Source: Gamarada debralockiae
Taxonomy: Eukaryota; Ascomycota; Leotiomycetes; Helotiales; Hyphodiscaceae
Length of the DNA: 64,000 bases
Reading direction: 5' to 3'
Assembly: GCA_002803225.1 (NCBI GenBank)
Contig: NXFV01001958.1
Coordinates: 18,977-82,976, forward strand
Positions 20,345-31,891 of the stretch are shown in pieces. Within the stretch, counting starts at the first letter, position 1. Each line of letters opens with the position of its first letter. Position numbers and translations under genes: made by a program. The notes under the pieces are model-generated. The model ran no database searches, was not told the origin of the DNA, and was given only the letters and a program-made list of their open reading frames with translations.

Positions 20345-23215
20345 TCACGACGGATAGAAAAGCTTATTGCCCTCAATATTTTGGAAGAGAACATCGAATT
20401 GACTGGCGTCCAGATCCACGTCGAAGTCGATATTATCGAGTGAAGAATAATGAAAGTCAGTCCACGGAAGTTGGACCTGGCCGAAAGTGTTCCCAGATGA
20501 AAAGGCATTTGAACCCTGAGCCGTCATGTTGGAGTTTGTCACGGGATGATTCATAGACTGGGTCGAAGTTAGAAAATCTCGAGGTGGCGACGGATATTTA
20601 GGTAGATCGGTTTCAGGAGCCCTTTGCGGCTTGGCTCCATCTCGTAGAATGTCCTTCAGTTTTCGGAGGCCCCTTGTTGCGATAGTGCTTTCCTGTTGCT
20701 GTTCTCCATCTTCTAGTAACCTGAAGCATTCCAATATCTCCTCCTTCCGTTCCTTTGCTCGCGGTTCCTCACGGTTGAAGCAATAGTCCATGACTAGAAT
20801 TGTCAAGGAAACAAAGACATGGTGGTTGATCGTCCATATCTTAACAGAATCAACACGGCTGTTAGAAGCCATCATATTCTTTCCGATCTCGATGACTTTC
20901 CGAGCAGATCTGAGGCAAACCATACGACTATATGCAAATCGCGGATCCTGGGCCCCAGGTATGAGGAAAGGTCGATGGAGACGAGAGAACCTGGTGTGGG
21001 CACCAAAGTGCGCCATATTCCGCTGTCGAGCAAGGAGAACCATCTTTTTGTTCGGTCCGCCTTGTCTTTGGGCTTGAGGGTCGAAGTAGGTCGGGAAACG
21101 ACGGATTATCTCCTCGTATTTCCCATCGACTTCACTCATGAGTCGATTGAGCTTGGCATCGAACTCCAACACCAATTCGAAAGGCAGTTCCTCAACACCG
21201 GCGCATCCGCAATCCCACGCAGCATCAACAATTTCCCGGAACACTGCTGAGCCTTTGCAACGGTAGATGTAATATGTCATCTCTGTCGGTTGATCCACCG
21301 GCTGTTGGTAATCACCTCGAGTGTTGATTGCAGAGTCATTTACATTGCTTGGGTACTCGACAGTCATCTGCTTGGGTGAAATCGAATAGGTTCCGCATTG
21401 AGAGCCGCTCATGAAAGACAAAATCCTTCGCAATCGTCAGTAAATGAGCAGGTTCTCAATAGATGAAAACCCACCAGTCTGTTGAGCAGATATGCCACCA
21501 GATCCTTCTCTTCACTTCCAGCTCCACCCAGTCCACCTGGGTATTCTCTCGGCGTTTCTTGTTTGCATCGGAATCAATTTGGTGAAGTCCCAATGCTCGT
21601 GCTGTATGCGTCACAGTTGCTAATAACGTTCTGAGTGTAGCGATCGCACCGATATTGGGCATTACTGCAAAATCTTGGAGTCAGCATATTCTTGACAAAG
21701 GAAGGACAGAGCCAGAGGGGGGTTGTGGAGTTTCGAAAAACTAGTCTACTTGAAAGATATCCCCTCTAGAGTAGAGATCGGGAATAGAACTCGCGAAATG
21801 CCACGCAATAGGAGACAAGCCATTCCAAAAATATACTTACGATGCTGAGCTATGTATATTAGACTTTGAAGTGTTTCGATAGTTGGGTTGGCAAGACAGT
21901 TGGCCGCGGACAAAGCGTCTTGAGCACTGTGAGATGACAAATCAACATCTGCATTCCTTGAAGTAGGAGACTGGAGAGGCATACAGTAAGGTCCACTTGT
22001 GACAGTACGACATTGACTCGGCGTGCTTGAAAAAAAGACCAGATGATTTCGAAGAGAAGTAGGCAGTAAGTGCGAAAATAGTGGATATGAGAGCTGCGTC
22101 AAAATTTCGGAGTCAGTATTGCCGAATAAGGTAGAATTTGGAGTGGTGGGAGTGTCTTATGAGTCGTCTAGACATGTCTAGAGAGTTCAAAATTCTCGAG
22201 ACATCCGAGACAGAAAACACTGCTCCGAGAATTACACTTACCTAAAGGTCCAAATTCGGGCTGTCGATTATGCTCGATACTTGTATAGAGTGTGTCGAAG
22301 TGTTTCCTGACTGTTGGGACGTGAATGATATGGTAGATCCAGAGGATCTCGTCAAAGAAGAACTCTAGAAGAGCCTCTCCTTGACTGCGAGCAGGCAGCG
22401 CTGCCGCGATATGTATCTCGTTCAGTGAAGTTGGGATACGGGGCCTGGTGAGGGCAAATATAAACGACCCAAAGCCTTCAGCAATCTTGGCTCTCGTTGC
22501 AAAGGTACCCTTGGAATTGAAATTAAGCATAATTCTGTCCCATTCGGAGAAACACCAACTTACATTTGGCGGACTAGGCTCGTGCTCGAAAGCATCCGTT
22601 TCTAGCCATGTCACTGTTTTTTTCTCAAGTTCGACATCGTCAGATGTCTCGGTCCTGGTAATTACTGAAGGAAAGATCAGCGGATGGTAGTGCCGGAAAC
22701 CGAAATACTCACAACGTACTGCCTGGAGATTTGTCGAAGTCGAGACTCGTCGCTCGCGTCGCTCAGGAGTGGTTTTCGTCGCAAGTAACTCCTCAAGTTT
22801 TCTCACTCGAGAATTCAGCTCATCAATCTGTTGACTATCTAAGGGTCAGTATCTGATTGTGATAGGCCAATGCCGAAGCCGTACCTCGAGGATCCAGAAA
22901 TGGGTCTGTCCACAGCGCCGAAGGCTTGACTCGGATCTAGCCAAAGTCAGAAGACAATCCGTCAATATTGCAGAGAAAGAGCTTTTACCAGAGGATGATG
23001 AACAAGCTAACTTGCGGGCTCGACAATTGGAACACGGAGACCCTCGATCGCATTTTAACTTCTTCTTCCGGCACCAGAAGCAGGAGACCTAGAGACCGAG
23101 AGACTGATTAGCATGTAGGAGGCTTGGTGAGAAGAGCAGAACACACTGGCTCTTGACGACGAGCTAGATTCTCACGACTGCCCTCTGATTCAAAAGCTTC
23201 GGAAGAGCGCTTCAT
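20345..23215 (-). CDS. Zn(II)2Cys6 fungal transcription factor
   Basis: Complement join(20345..21425, 21475..21664, 21841..21926, 21985..22093, 22242..22509, 22564..22664, 22713..22834, 22885..22936, 22989..23088, 23147..23215): ten exons, 725 residues, every junction in phase. The binuclear cluster at residues 26-52 is perfect (C-x2-C-x6-C-x5-C-x2-C-x6-C; SCFWCRKKKLKCDRGSPC). A coiled linker QQIDELNSRVRKLEELLATK follows, then the fungal-specific TF domain with LISTIFALTAYFSS, ETLQSLIYIAQH, ARALGLHQIDSD and RRIWWHICSTDW. The C-terminus is acidic (DNIDFDVDLDASQFDVLF) and may activate. It is divergent from an intact MFS transporter 498 bp away, so local regulation of that gene is plausible. Nuclear; inducer unknown. 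Confidence 0.9.
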
Positions 23216-23713
23216 GGTGAATTTTATGGCATTGATATGAGATGGAAATGAGGATTGATGTGAATTTGTTCAATTGAGTTGGGAGGTTGATGAGTAGAGG
23301 CAAAGGGTCCGGGATCCGCGGAGAATCCGCCCCACTTTTATTCGGCATGCCACTTTCACGTTTCCCTTGGCGTCCTGCGACAGCATCACCACATCGCCAT
23401 GGAAGCTCCGTGGGTGGGCTATTCACGATCTTGACTTCTCGTAAAGAGGCAAGGCGCAAGTGCGCAATGGCGATGGAAGGCCCACTTCTTGCTCTACCGG
23501 TATGGGAGTTCCGTGGATTCTTCGTCACGCCGAGGTGGACACAATTTGCGAGTGCGATATTGAAATGGCCGAGCCTGGAATATAAGTAGCTCCATGTGGC
23601 CGCTTCTGCCGTTTGGCTCTTAAGAAATATCATCAGCTCATCAATCATTCAGTTGGAAATATCATCAGCCCATCAATCATTCAGTTGGATTGAACACTTC
23701 CTCTTATCCCACA
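23216..23713. promoter_or_regulatory. divergent promoter, Zn2Cys6 regulator / MFS
   Basis: 498 bp separate the two start codons. The stretch next to the MFS start contains a 32-bp direct tandem duplication. I see CGG triplets (for example GATCCGCGGAGAATCCGCC at about 23310-23330, a CCGCGG palindrome) that could bind a Zn2Cys6 dimer; this is inference. Confidence 0.45.
23624..23687 (+). repeat. 32-bp tandem duplication in MFS leader
   Basis: Two adjacent copies (23624-23655 and 23656-23687) differ at one base. Each begins GAAATATCATCAGC and ends CATTCAGTTG. They end 26 bp before the MFS ATG, so they probably lie in the 5' UTR. Confidence 0.95.
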
Positions 23714-25059
23714 ATGTCGTCAAAAGAGTACCAAGATCCAGACCCAGCGCTTACAGACCTGGAGGATGGCTCTGAGAAGTTTTCCGAGCCTCCCCAAGCA
23801 GAGAAAGAAGAGCACCAGACAGAGTTCACGTTCGTTTCTCCCTTCCAGCTAGCAAGAGTCCTCTGCTCACTTCATCCAGTCCACGAGCCTGTCTCGTCCT
23901 CCTTGGTGCCTTCAGCGCCATGTTCTGCTCAGTTGGCTTCGTCAACGCATTCGGCATCTTCGAAGAATACTACCAATACCACCTTCTCACCAACCAATCT
24001 GCTTCCCAAATCTCCTGGCTCGGCTCCTTCAACATATTCTGCATGTTTGGCTTCACCCTTCTCGTCGGCTGGCTAAACGACAAACACGGACCCAGCATCC
24101 TCCTCATTATCGGTTCAGTGACCATGCTCTTCGCATTATTCATGACCTCGCTCTGCCATGACTACTGGCAGCTTTTCCTCGCTCAAGGCTTCCTCTTCGG
24201 CATCGGGCTCTCCTTCGTGGTCCTCCCAGCATTCGCCACAGTCCCATATTACTTCATGAAAAACCGATCGCTCGCAATGGGCATCACTGTCTCTGGATCA
24301 TCGCTCGGAGGTGTTATCTGGCCCATTGCCCTGAAGAACCTCCTATCTAAGATCGGATTCGGCTGGGGAGTGAGGGTAGCTGCGTTCATCATGCTACCCC
24401 TTCTCGTCGCCGCCTGTCTCTCAATCCGTCCACCCGCGCAGAAAGGCGGAGCTACGAAGACTAAACCCAAGCCAGATCTCTCAATCATCAAACACCCCGT
24501 CCTAATCCTGCTCGCCATCGGCCTCTTCTTCATCTACCTAGGTCTCTTCTCGCCCTTCTTCTACATCACATCCTGGACTATATCCCTGGGACTTGATGCC
24601 AGTCTGGCATTCTACATGATATCCATCATCAACGCCGCTTCTCTCTTCGGTCGCATCCTGCCCGGCCTCATAGCCGACAAGTTCGGTGCGTATAACATGA
24701 TGATCCTGTCTGCCGCCTTCTCAGGCCTAGTCTGCTGTTGTTGGACGAAAGCCACCTCAATGGGCGGGATTGTTGTTTTGTCTTTGGCGTATGGATTTGC
24801 GTCTGGTGCTGTGATCGGACTGCAAGGCGCTTGCTCGGCGCAGATTGTCAAACCGGCTCAGTATGGGGTTGCGATTGGGGGTGTGATGGCGGTCCTGTCC
24901 ATCGCGGGACTAATCGGCTCACCTATAAACGGCTGGATTTTGGGAGCGTATGGATATCTTGGCCTTTCGCTGTTTTCGGGCCTTGCTATGCTGGTTGGTA
25001 TGGTGATTTTGGTGGCGGCGAGATTGAAACTAGACCGAAAGATGCTGGCTAATGTGTGA
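23714..25059 (+). CDS. MFS transporter, monocarboxylate-porter type
   Basis: join(23714..23829, 23880..25059), 431 residues, with a 50-bp intron (GTTCGT...CATCCAG). After an acidic cytosolic leader come 12 predicted helices, for example LGAFSAMFCSVGFVNAFGIF (TM1), ISWLGSFNIFCMFGFTLLVG (TM2), SILLIIGSVTMLFALFMTSL (TM3), FLFGIGLSFVVLPAFATVPY, then a basic central loop, and FIYLGLFSPFFYITSW onward. The loop motif GWLNDKHGP matches the MFS TM2-3 signature, and the pattern resembles fungal monocarboxylate (MCT-like) transporters; the substrate is not determinable. It sits in the plasma or an internal membrane. The adjacent divergent Zn2Cys6 regulator may control it. An upstream in-frame TTG is not a start; 23714 is the first ATG. 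Confidence 0.9.
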
Positions 25060-25456
25060 AAGCGTGGAGAAGACCAGGCTGGATATGTGAGGAACATGTA
25101 ATCTTACATGTACTGTACTGTACATAGTGTATATAATAGACAATAGACGAATCTCCATTCACTGATACTTCTCAAAACTTTGTTCAATCACGGGAAGGAG
25201 GATATTTGCACCTGAATGTCAAGAAGTTGAATCGCTCAAAAAGATTGAACGTTTGAAAATAGGCTGTCGGTCTAAAGAGCGAATTCTCGGGAATTCCTGT
25301 CGAGTGGTACAATTTATGTTTTTTGTTACCGAATTAGGCATATTCCACTTGGATTTCACTTGGATACATCTGAAAATCCTTGATAGCTGACTTTGATTCA
25401 TTGCATTGACCCGCTTGAAACGACATGCACTCAATAAAATCCAAAGCAAAGAAATT
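25060..25456. other. convergent intergenic with one hairpin repeat
   Basis: 3' ends of the MFS and phosphatidylserine decarboxylase genes face each other here. At 25230-25253 there is AATCGCTCA-AAAAGA-TTGAACGTT, a member of the palindrome family concentrated in NUP188 introns. Confidence 0.6.
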
Positions 25457-26997
25457 CTATGGCTTAATACCAGTACGCCATCCAACTTTCATATAAGTCT
25501 CCATCTTCAAACCTGTCGAATTCCTCACCAAATCATCATCCAAAACGACCTCTCCAGGAGGATACAAGACGATGACTGTACTTCCACTAGAACACCGGGG
25601 AGTCAGTAATTTCCTAATCAAAAATGTCTCAAGAGCAAACGGCGTGCTTTTCCCCGTACGGGGAAAGAGCGGGAGTAAATGGGGTGAGTATATGAGAGAA
25701 AACATGAATGAGATCGGGAAGTACAAAAACAAATAGCCGATGTTCCTTACCCATAATAAAACGCCCCCAAGCACTGGCCTCTCCTCACTTGAGCACCTAC
25801 ATCCACCCCATTCACATACTTGATACTTCCCACCAACATCGCGCCCACAGCCACAATCGCAATCGGAGATCCAGTAGAAGACCGCTCAACGATCATGACG
25901 GATCGCTTGTTCTCACAGAACACATTTAATATCCCTTGCTGTTCAGGGTTTCGGAGTCAGCATGGCTACACTATGAAAGGGTTAGGAGTACCGAATTTGT
26001 TTCAGAAGCGAGGATTGGACATGATCCTCCTCACTACTCCTGAAACATTCTGTAATAGGAAGGAGAATCCGAGAACACGAACCTCATTGATTGCCTGTGG
26101 GTTCACGGTGTAGTAGGCGCCGGGGATATCCCTGATATTCCTCACGGTTCCAGAGACTGGCGCGTGCCAGCGGTGGTAGTCTTGTGGTGCAAGACGTGCA
26201 ATAACAATAGATCCTCCATCGAATTGGGCTGCCAGTTGAGGATCACCCAGCAGTTTCTCCAGCGTGAATCCGATGCCCTTGATCCAATATTTAGTTGCCA
26301 GATCGATCGTTGGGAAGGCTGTCAAACGACAATCAGCAGGCGAGGAGGTGACGAGATCATTCTCCGGTTCTGCAATAGGACGAGCAGATTCCTTGATTTC
26401 GCGGGCAAAAAAGGCGTTAAAGGTAGGATATGCGGCAGGGTCTGGTTGTACCAACTCGTCGAGTGTGCCAGCAAGATCAAAGGATTGGATGAAGGGGACA
26501 ATATGCGCTTTGCTCGCGGGGGAGTCGTATTCCTTGCCCATCTTCTCCGATTCGTTCTTGAGAAGCTCGAGTGTTTTCTTCCAATGCAACATCTTCTCTT
26601 GCTCGCTGCCGTAGTAGAGGAGGTGCATGCCGACACGCACGTACATACTCATAGCTTCGAAGGTCTTCTCTCCAGTCTGACGATCAATAACATAGTTTCC
26701 TAGATGGAACTTGTTTTCGACTGAGGCGATTTTGGACGAAGGGAGGAACTTGGAGAGCCATGCGTGGGACGCTTTGTCGGTGGACGAGCCATGGATGTGG
26801 CTTTTGGGAGGAACGCTGTGGTCCTGTGCATCTGTCGTGAGGGTCTGCAGCGCGTTGGCAGAGGCTTCGAATCCTTCATCTGTGAGGGGATGGGGTTCTG
26901 GGGACTATTTATTAGAGATATTATAAATAGAAGAGTATCAGGAATGAAACAAACCGTAGTCCGTCGCAGTGGGGTTGATGTTCTCATTTTCGGCCAT
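25457..26997 (-). CDS. phosphatidylserine decarboxylase
   Basis: Complement join(25457..25586, 25751..25938, 26083..26897, 26955..26997), 391 residues. It converts phosphatidylserine to phosphatidylethanolamine. Family marks in order: TFNAFFAREIKESARPI, SPADCRLTAF, YWIKGIGFTLEKLLGD, RLAPQDYHRWHAPVSGTV with the catalytic His region, IPGAYYTVNPQAINE, NVFCENKRSVMIVE, VGAMLVGSI, and the self-cleavage site as GGST in FYYGGSTVIVLYP. That site is assembled across the last intron, so Ser would become the pyruvoyl group. There is no C2 domain and no obvious mitochondrial presequence, unlike yeast Psd2 and Psd1, so it is a short soluble-type member. The two downstream introns (144 and 164 bp) are longer than usual here. 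Divergent from USE1. Confidence 0.93.
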
Positions 26998-27492
26998 CTT
27001 TGCCGTAGGTAGACAAGAGAGTGATGAGAGAGATTGCTTCAATGAATTCCCAAAAGATTTCATTTTATTACTAGAAGGTAAGGTAGGAAAGGATGAACGG
27101 TATGGAGGGGAAGGAGCTTGATATGAGACTTGTGGCTTACCGTTGCGTCAGAAGCGGGCTATCTCCCTCTTTGCAAGGATAGGAAACATGGGAAGCCGGG
27201 CCATTATTGGAGAGGATAGTGAGTGTCCCAATCCGGGTCAACCATCAAACGAGGGCGTTCCAAAGTTGGCACATTCAATCGTTCACCCGCAACCAAAGTT
27301 CGAAAAGCATGGTGTATCTTGGTTTCTTGGCAAAAAACAAGCTTTCGATGCACGCGACCCCTGGTCTCTCGCTTACTAATATTCACCAGCCACAACCGTC
27401 CCAGCCTTATCGAGCCACATCACATAAATCCGTCGGATTATCTTGCAAGGCCAGCTCTTTTGAATCGTTCATTCAACTTCGACGATTCGAAA
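26998..27492. promoter_or_regulatory. divergent promoter, PSD / USE1, with a hairpin repeat
   Basis: 495 bp between start codons. At 27463-27487, ending 5 bp before the USE1 ATG, is AATCGTTCA-TTCAAC-TTCGACGATT, a looser member of the NUP188-intron palindrome family. It may lie in the USE1 leader. Confidence 0.5.
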
Positions 27493-28522
27493 ATGGCACG
27501 ACTCTCATCAACAGGAACTGCCAGCCCAGATCCTACCACAATAAACCTAAGCCGCATGCTAGCCCGCCTACAACATATACTCATTACACCTGATACCGAC
27601 ACAGAGGCGAAGTTACGAAGCTCAAGCTACGAAAGAGAGAAAGTTGGGACAGTACGTTCATATTGCTCATATTGCTATATATCAACATTGGATCTAAACA
27701 ACTCTAATCCTTCACTCGAATTAGAACATTGAATACGCGCGGACCTTACTCCTACGGCTCGAACAAGATGCCCTCCAAATAAAGGTCCAGAGCAAGAAGC
27801 AAGAAACCCAGACAGATCTTGTACGGAAACGCGATGCCCTGGATCGGTTATCCGAACGTCTGAATGATCTAAACCAATTGAACGATTACGAACACTTCGA
27901 CTCAGATGCAGATAGTTCAGAAGGAGAAGATTTATTAGGTGACGACACACCGGGCGACGAAACGTCAACGGATGACCAGGCATCGCATAACGATCTTACC
28001 CCACCGCCGACAGCTTCATCCTTAGCACAGTCAACGCAATCGCTGAATCTAGATGAACGATCGAATTCCGACCCAGATCGAGAGATCCGCGATACCCAAG
28101 ATGAAATCCTTCTCGAATCCACCCTCCGCTCCCGAAATCCCCGCGCAGAGCTCTTCGCTCCCACCACCACATCCATCTCCACAGGAATCAGCACCGCAAC
28201 GGCCGAAGCCCTCTTGACACACAACCGCACCGAGCAAGAATCGCTTACCTCCTCCCTCCTATCCATGGCTCAACAGCTCAAAGCCTCCTCCAACGCATTC
28301 GCCAGTTCCTTAGAAGACGAGAAGGGGATTCTGAATAGAGCAACAGAGGGACTGGATAAGAATGAGCTGGGCATGGAAGCAGCGCAGAAGAGGATGGGGT
28401 ATTTGAGGACTATGACGGAAGGGAGGGGGTGGTGGGGGAGGATGATGATGTATGCGTGGATTGCAGGGTTGATGGTGCTGGCGCTTGTGATTGTTTTTGT
28501 GTTGCCTAAGCTACGATTCTAG
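27493..28522 (+). CDS. USE1: USE1-type SNARE of ER retrograde transport
   Basis: join(27493..27651, 27725..28522), 318 residues, with a 73-bp intron (GTACGT...CTCTAATCC...ATTAG). Use1 is an ER Q-SNARE that acts with Sec20 and Ufe1 in Golgi-to-ER fusion. Visible parts: an N-terminal helical region (NLSRMLARLQHIL, EYARTLLLRLEQDALQIKVQ), an acidic Ser/Asp-rich middle, then the SNARE-like helix LTSSLLSMAQQLKASSNAFA...EKGILNRATEGLDKN, and a single C-terminal anchor MMYAWIAGLMVLALVIVFVL with a two-base-charged tail (PKLRF). This tail-anchored topology and length fit the family. Convergent with the BRCT gene. Confidence 0.88.
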
Positions 28523-29084
28523 ACCATAGCAACAGGGCCTTGGAGGTTGAGGTACAAGCAAGTCGTTCTCTAGAGCAGAGCGATTGATGCGGATACAGGA
28601 TGGGAGTTCAGGACCGGAGTATGGATAGGGATGTTTTGATGCTGGGATGTACGCATATCATGAGATGAATTAGCAAGCAGAGATACCAACCCCAATATCG
28701 AAATTTATGAAATCATCGTTCTATTAACCTAGTGCCTTGTATGTATGTGTAAAGTGACCCTTGGAATGACCCGCTGACGAAACAAAGGAAAAGTTGGACG
28801 CCAGCTCCTCCATAATGAAAAGTCATTACGAATTTTGAAGTGAGGAAATGAAAAGAAATGCGAACATATGAAGGTATGCCGAGGGAAACGCAGCCACACC
28901 TCGATGCCAAATGTGAAATGTGAAGATATGAGCAAGCCTCAGAAACCACAAGCATCGCGATTCATCTCCTGCTCAGCCTTCGGCTTAAGACCAAGGCCCT
29001 TCCTCAACAATCCCATAGCCTTCTGCGCAAAGCTCAATTTCGGCTTCGCATTGAACGTCCTCAAGCCTTTAAAACGGTCTTCAA
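28523..29084. other. convergent 3' region with a coding-like tail
   Basis: 3' ends of USE1 and the BRCT gene. On the minus strand at about 28939-29150 a frame different from the BRCT stop frame reads HLHLVIFHAKKKTLMIEDRF then KGLRTFNAKPKLSFAQKAMG, ending TGA at 28939. It is coding-like and may be an alternative C-terminus of the BRCT protein. Confidence 0.45.
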
Positions 29085-30654
29085 TCATGAGCGTTTTCTT
29101 CTTGGCATGGAAGATGACGAGGTGGAGGTGCGATTGGTTTGCAAAGAAGGACGAGGAAGAGTATATCGCTTTTCGATATTAACGAAATGTCTATCGTAAG
29201 CCGGCATGCCAAGGCCTGAACGAAAAGGCTTGGGGAGGCGAATGGTGTTATTTAGAAAGAGGATTTGGGGCGTGTGGTAGTGTTGTGTTAGGGAGAGATT
29301 GGAGAAGGATTCGGGTGATGAGACAACCCTAGCCCAGTCGTATGGGCTGAGGAGATGGAAAGGGGCTGGGAGAACAAACAGTCTCTATGCTGAGCAAACG
29401 ACATACTTACTCGGATCCGGATCTGGTCGATGCGGAGCTGGAGATCGAAATAACGCTGCGGCTGGACTTAGAGCTCCGAGCTGACTTGGGAGAGGAGCTA
29501 TCGTAGTTATCCTCCACTTCTGAATCTGTGTCATAGATCAGACCCTCTGTGGCATTCGTCATCTCAGTATCCTCTTTGTCGTCCTTGGGGCATCCCAGGG
29601 GACTCTTCCCCGCTGGCAAAGCTCCGACGGGGCGGCCGAGCAAGGGGGCATGGTACTTGAACTTGCTTTCGTCATGCGGAAGTCCATCGCAGCGATCATC
29701 CCAAGCAGTGCCTGTAACGCGGAGAAAGAACGCTTGGAAATCTCGGAAAGCATCATCGAACCACTTAGGTTTACATTCGTCGCGCCAGAGAGCAGCTGGA
29801 CGGCCGGGCGATGTGAGCTTAGCTCCGACCATAAAGGTGGGAGGCTTTGCAATGGATTCGAAGAGCTGGAGGCACAAATCAGTGATTAAACATTGGACGC
29901 AGGGTAAATATGTCAGCGGGCTTACGTAGATGGTGTATTTCTCGGCTTTGACGAGGCCGGAATTGTTGATGCGGGTGCAGACGACCTTGTACTCGAAACC
30001 GTCCGCATCATAGTGGATACGATGAAGTCCTGGGAGTTTGAAGTGTTAGTGTTTGAATCGTTGAGACAAGGGGAGAGGGCTTACTGTGGTCAGCTAACTC
30101 ATTGCAAGCCCGGACTCCCTCCTCAAAACTCTCTCGGTAACGTTGCTGCGCCTTGTGCGATTGATTGACTCTCTTCAGGACCCGGTCCAAGGTATACCCC
30201 TTCTCAGCTCTGGCACGCTTCTTCTTCTCAACACCGTTGGCAAGGCAATCGTCAAGCCAGTCCTGAACAACAATACTGCATTGACGACCAAGTCCCCAAG
30301 CCTTTCTGACTGCAAAATAAAGTTAGAAAGAAGTTGTACTAGTGGGTGAGGGCGGGACGAACCCTGCGGGGTCTTCTTCTTGTAATCTTCGATGGTGCAG
30401 ATCAAATGAGTTGTGTTGTCAGAGACCTCTGCTTCGTACTCTCCGCCATGAGCTTTGATCCAGCGAGCGATGTCCTCGTGGGACCATCCATGTCCGAAAC
30501 TGCCAGAACACGAGAAGATCATGCCATTGAAGATCTGCTTGACGGACTTCTCGGCCTTGGCTTTGCGGATTTTGATGGGGTTGGGGGCGACTTTTTGAGA
30601 GGGGGCTTTGGTGAGTTTGGAGGCCGCTTCGGAGCTGGGCTTTCGGGGTGCCAT
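29085..30654 (-). CDS. BRCT plus WGR-like domain protein
   Basis: Complement join(29085..29346, 29411..29865, 29926..30029, 30085..30309, 30363..30654), 445 residues, all junctions in phase. After a basic leader (KPSSEAASKLTKAPSQK) comes a BRCT domain: IFNGMIFSCSGSFGHGWSHE, IARWIKAHGGEYEAEVSDN, THLICT, and the Trp helix VVQDWLDDCLANG. Then, around residues 165-290, a WGR-like region: YKVVCTRINNSGLVKAEKYT and FDDAFRDFQAFFLRVTGTAW. BRCT plus WGR resembles parts of PARP-type DNA-damage proteins, but no catalytic domain is present. An acidic Ser-rich tract follows, then PYDWARVVSSPESFSN. A role in chromatin or DNA repair is inference. The C-terminal end is uncertain because a coding-like frame continues beyond the TGA at 29085. 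Confidence 0.75.
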
Positions 30655-31891
30655 CTTGAGTGATGACTTGGATATTCGGAAGTTGTGGGGTGCTGTGTAT
30701 GTGATGATGCTAGGTGAGCTTGTCAGAGATGTCGTGGTGTTGGAGATGACGAGCGAGTGAGATTGTGAAGTAGTGAAGGGGTAAGAGTGATGGATTCCTT
30801 GTAGGAATGGTGATGGCGTTGAAAAGGAGTGTCGATGCAAGTGACCAAGCGAAGCGAGGGAAGGCGGATCAAGCGAGGTGGAAGAAGTGTGTGGGCGAAG
30901 CAGATGGGTCGATGACAACACACCGAGCCTGGAAATAAAACTTCCCCTGAAAAGCGATGGAGATGTGGCGATGAAGTGAAGAGAATTGGAGAATATGGTG
31001 AGAGGATCACCCACTGCCAGCAAACTGATAATGAGGAGTGATAGGATAGATGAGGTTGTGCTGATGATGAGAGACGTTGTGGTACATGTGGTGGAATGAA
31101 AGATAGTGAACTTACTGCAACGTTTGAGAGGTGTTCTGGCTGCTTGATCTTGTTGTCGAGGGAGACGATGCTGCTTGGCGATGAGATTGTGCTCATGGTA
31201 TGAAGAAGTGGAAGGATCGTTGATATGTAGTTACGGAATCGAGAAGAGTCGATGAGAAGATGGCTGTGGGAGGTTGTTAAAAATATTGGCGGGTGTTCTC
31301 GTTTTCGTCGTCGATTGCAGGTGCTGAACAGTCCGAAGTCTTCTTATGGAGCTGCAGAAGATGGTATCGACAGACGGAAGAGAGGTATGTTGCAAAGTGG
31401 AGAAAAGTTGTGTCATAGAATGGAAGGCGCCGATGAAGATGCGGTTAAAGTTGGTGCTTTTGTAGATGGTTGAGGAAGTTAGATTCCGAAATCAGTCTTC
31501 GGTTTTGACGTTGAAGAGTAAATTGAATTAAGACGGTGCAACAGTAGAAAGTCAGACCATTGATGTGTCTTGGTGCGGCTGGGGTGAGGGGATGGTTCCG
31601 AAACCCGGGGAAAGGCTATGATCGAGTGAGGGGGACTTGGAAATCTCAATGCGAATCCCATTCGTTGCGGCTTCGCAAAAATTTCTCAGGAGTAGCTGAT
31701 TGCGGGTTCCACGTCATTGAGTAGGGATAAAAATATCCGCAAGACTAATGTTCCATTCCCATTTGACCACAATTGGCCTAATAGGGATGGATAATGGGGA
31801 AGCAGTTTAAAAGAGGGTGGGTCGGTTCAAATCACATGACCATAAGAACAAAAGGGGCTGAAATTCAACGAGGATTGAGCTACCCATCATT
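30655..31891. other. leader of BRCT gene and intergenic region
   Basis: The minus-strand frame upstream of 30654 stays open for about 120 codons but is Ser/His/Pro-rich low-complexity sequence without family features, which I read as 5' UTR. Nothing else recognised up to the trpC stop. Confidence 0.5.

Noticed and set aside
23690..23713. Upstream start of the MFS gene at 23690
   Set aside because: The codon is TTG, not ATG; the first ATG is at 23714.
20345..25059. Secondary-metabolite gene cluster around the regulator and transporter
   Set aside because: There is no polyketide synthase, NRPS, terpene cyclase or tailoring-enzyme gene nearby; only a regulator/transporter pair is supported.
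30655..31023. N-terminal extension of the BRCT protein
   Set aside because: The frame is open, but the sequence is low-complexity Ser/His/Pro without domain features; the ATG at 30654 starts a sensible basic leader.
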